From assembly GCA_945931665.1 (NCBI GenBank), contig CAMEPL010000024.1, forward strand, positions 1 through 32,564: DNA of 32,564 nt, written 5' to 3'. The notes under the pieces were generated by a model, which was not told where the DNA came from, did no database searches, and was given only the letters and a program-made list of their open reading frames with translations. This stretch comes from an uncultured Clostridium sp. GTDB taxonomy: Bacteria > Bacillota > Clostridia > Peptostreptococcales > Peptostreptococcaceae. Shown here in pieces: positions 31,626 through 32,564 of the stretch (positions are counted from its first letter, which is position 1; each line of letters begins with the position of its first letter). Made by a program: the position numbers and the translations under genes.

Positions 31626-31699
31626 ATAACTTAAAAAATTATAACTATTTAAATATCGTGTATTAAGTAAAGAATTTCTTAATTATAGGGGGATTATAT

Positions 31700-32564
31700 A
31701 TGAAGAAGAAATTTAAGGTTGTTGGGAGTTTAACATGGTTTCAGAGGATTATCTTAATAATACTTCCGATTTTAATAGTGATTTTAGCAATGGGAATAGG
31801 TAGAATGGTGATATCTCCTGTAGAAGTTTTAAAATCGACTTTTGAAAAATTTGGATATGAGTATAGCGTCAATTCTCAAAATGAAATTGTACTTTGGACA
31901 ATTAGATTTCCTAGAATAATACTTGCACTTCTTGTAGGAGCTGGGCTTTCTGTTGCTGGGTGTGCATTTCAAAGTTTATTTTCAAATCCACTAGCAACAC
32001 CAGACACACTAGGCGTTGCATCAGGAACTAGTTTTGGGGCAGCACTGGGTATATTGCTTGGATTTGGGCTTTTGGGAATACAATTTTGTGCGCTTGTATT
32101 TGGAATAATAGCAGTTGGGCTTACTTATCTATCAGGAACTGGCAAAGGACACAATATGAATACTATCGTTCTTGCGGGGATAATGATTGGATCTTTATTT
32201 TCAGCTCTTGTATCTTTTGTAAAATTTGTAGCTGATTCTGAATCACAACTTCCAGCTATAACTTATTGGCTTATGGGTAGTTTGGCATCAGCAAGTTATA
32301 AAACTTTGCTTTTGGGAGCCCCATTTATAATAGTCGGAATTTTTGTACTTTATCTACTTCGTTGGAGATTAAATATTTTGATGTTGTCAGAAGATGAGGC
32401 AAAATCATCAGGAACTAATATAAAATTGCTTAGAACAATAACAATAATTGCAGCTACTATGGTTACAGGCTCCTGTGTGTCTATGTGTGGGCAAGTAGGA
32501 TGGGTAGGGCTTATAATCCCACATATGTGCAGGATGAAGTTTGGAAATAACCACCTTTCTTTAG
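31700..32564 (+). CDS. FecCD-family ABC transporter permease (3' end outside window)
   Basis: An open frame from an ATG (AGGGGG 7 nt upstream) to the right edge, 288 codons of a protein that should be about 330-340. It is a BtuC/FecCD-type permease for iron-siderophore, heme, cobalamin or molybdate-like cargo. Signatures: FPRIILALLVGAGLSVAGCAFQSLFSNPLATPDTLGVASG in pieces (R-x-P-R...G-x-x-L-x-x-x-G...Q-x-x-x-x-N-P-L-A-x-P-x-x-L-G), residues about 74-115. Near the end of the window is the cytoplasmic coupling loop GQVGWVGLIIPHMCRMKFG, which contacts the ATPase. The cargo cannot be decided without the binding protein and ATPase genes, which presumably follow. Expression is probably set by the attenuator leader upstream. 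Confidence 0.9.
   Translation, partial: MKKKFKVVGSLTWFQRIILIILPILIVILAMGIGRMVISPVEVLKSTFEKFGYEYSVNSQNEIVLWTIRFPRIILALLVGAGLSVAGCAFQSLFSNPLATPDTLGVASGTSFGAALGILLGFGLLGIQFCALVFGIIAVGLTYLSGTGKGHNMNTIVLAGIMIGSLFSALVSFVKFVADSESQLPAITYWLMGSLASASYKTLLLGAPFIIVGIFVLYLLRWRLNILMLSEDEAKSSGTNIKLLRTITIIAATMVTGSCVSMCGQVGWVGLIIPHMCRMKFGNNHLSL

Overview
The window is about 32.6 kb of very AT-rich DNA with strong purine-rich ribosome binding sites, intrinsic terminators, a TPP riboswitch and a T-box leader. This points to a low-GC Firmicute, most likely a clostridium of the Peptostreptococcaceae type. The lineage is inferred from base composition, protein flavour (Thermotoga-type ferredoxin, ThiT, small SatA/EpsC-type CysE, DUF1540, DUF3810) and regulation style; no marker gene proves it. 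I see no rRNA, tRNA, IS element, prophage or CRISPR array, so this looks like ordinary chromosome.

Layout. 1-5.1 kb: tail of a membrane protein, a MoaA-like radical SAM enzyme, a SWIM/SNF2 helicase and a MATE exporter. 5.1-8.2 kb: small hypothetical genes, a PlsC-type acyltransferase, a double DUF1540 protein and a GltS glutamate carrier. 8.3-13.5 kb: a Tet(M)-like ribosome-associated GTPase, a DMT permease, a half-length UvrC (Cho-like), a NUDIX hydrolase and a flavodoxin-like protein. 13.5-15.9 kb: cysK-cysE behind a consensus promoter flanked by twin palindromes, a ferredoxin and a small GIY-YIG protein. 15.9-20 kb: a TPP-riboswitch-controlled thiamine salvage operon thiD-thiM-tenA-thiT-thiE. 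It has precursor kinases, a TenA hydrolase, the ECF thiamine-binding subunit and the coupling enzyme, but no de novo genes (thiC, thiG, thiH). 20-25.7 kb: a coiled-coil protein with a degenerate J-domain-like tail, small membrane proteins, a DUF3810 metalloprotease-like protein and a 626-residue TPR/Sel1 protein. 25.7-30.8 kb, minus strand: corA with a structured leader, a second DMT permease, and thrC-thrB under a threonine T-box. 30.8-32.6 kb: a 35-residue membrane peptide gene, then a 5'-truncation-free but 3'-cut FecCD-type ABC permease preceded by a ~310-nt leader that ends in an intrinsic terminator.

The most unusual things are regulatory: the unassigned attenuator leader before the FecCD permease, the corA leader (a possible 20-codon leader ORF inside a three-way-junction fold followed by a 13-bp hairpin), the paired operators around the cysK promoter, an SD-sequestering hairpin before the flavodoxin-like gene and a MerR-type dyad before a 4-TM protein gene. 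Among proteins, the MoaA homologue lacks the arginines that hold GTP in MoaA and its C-terminal Gly-Gly, so it probably does something else.
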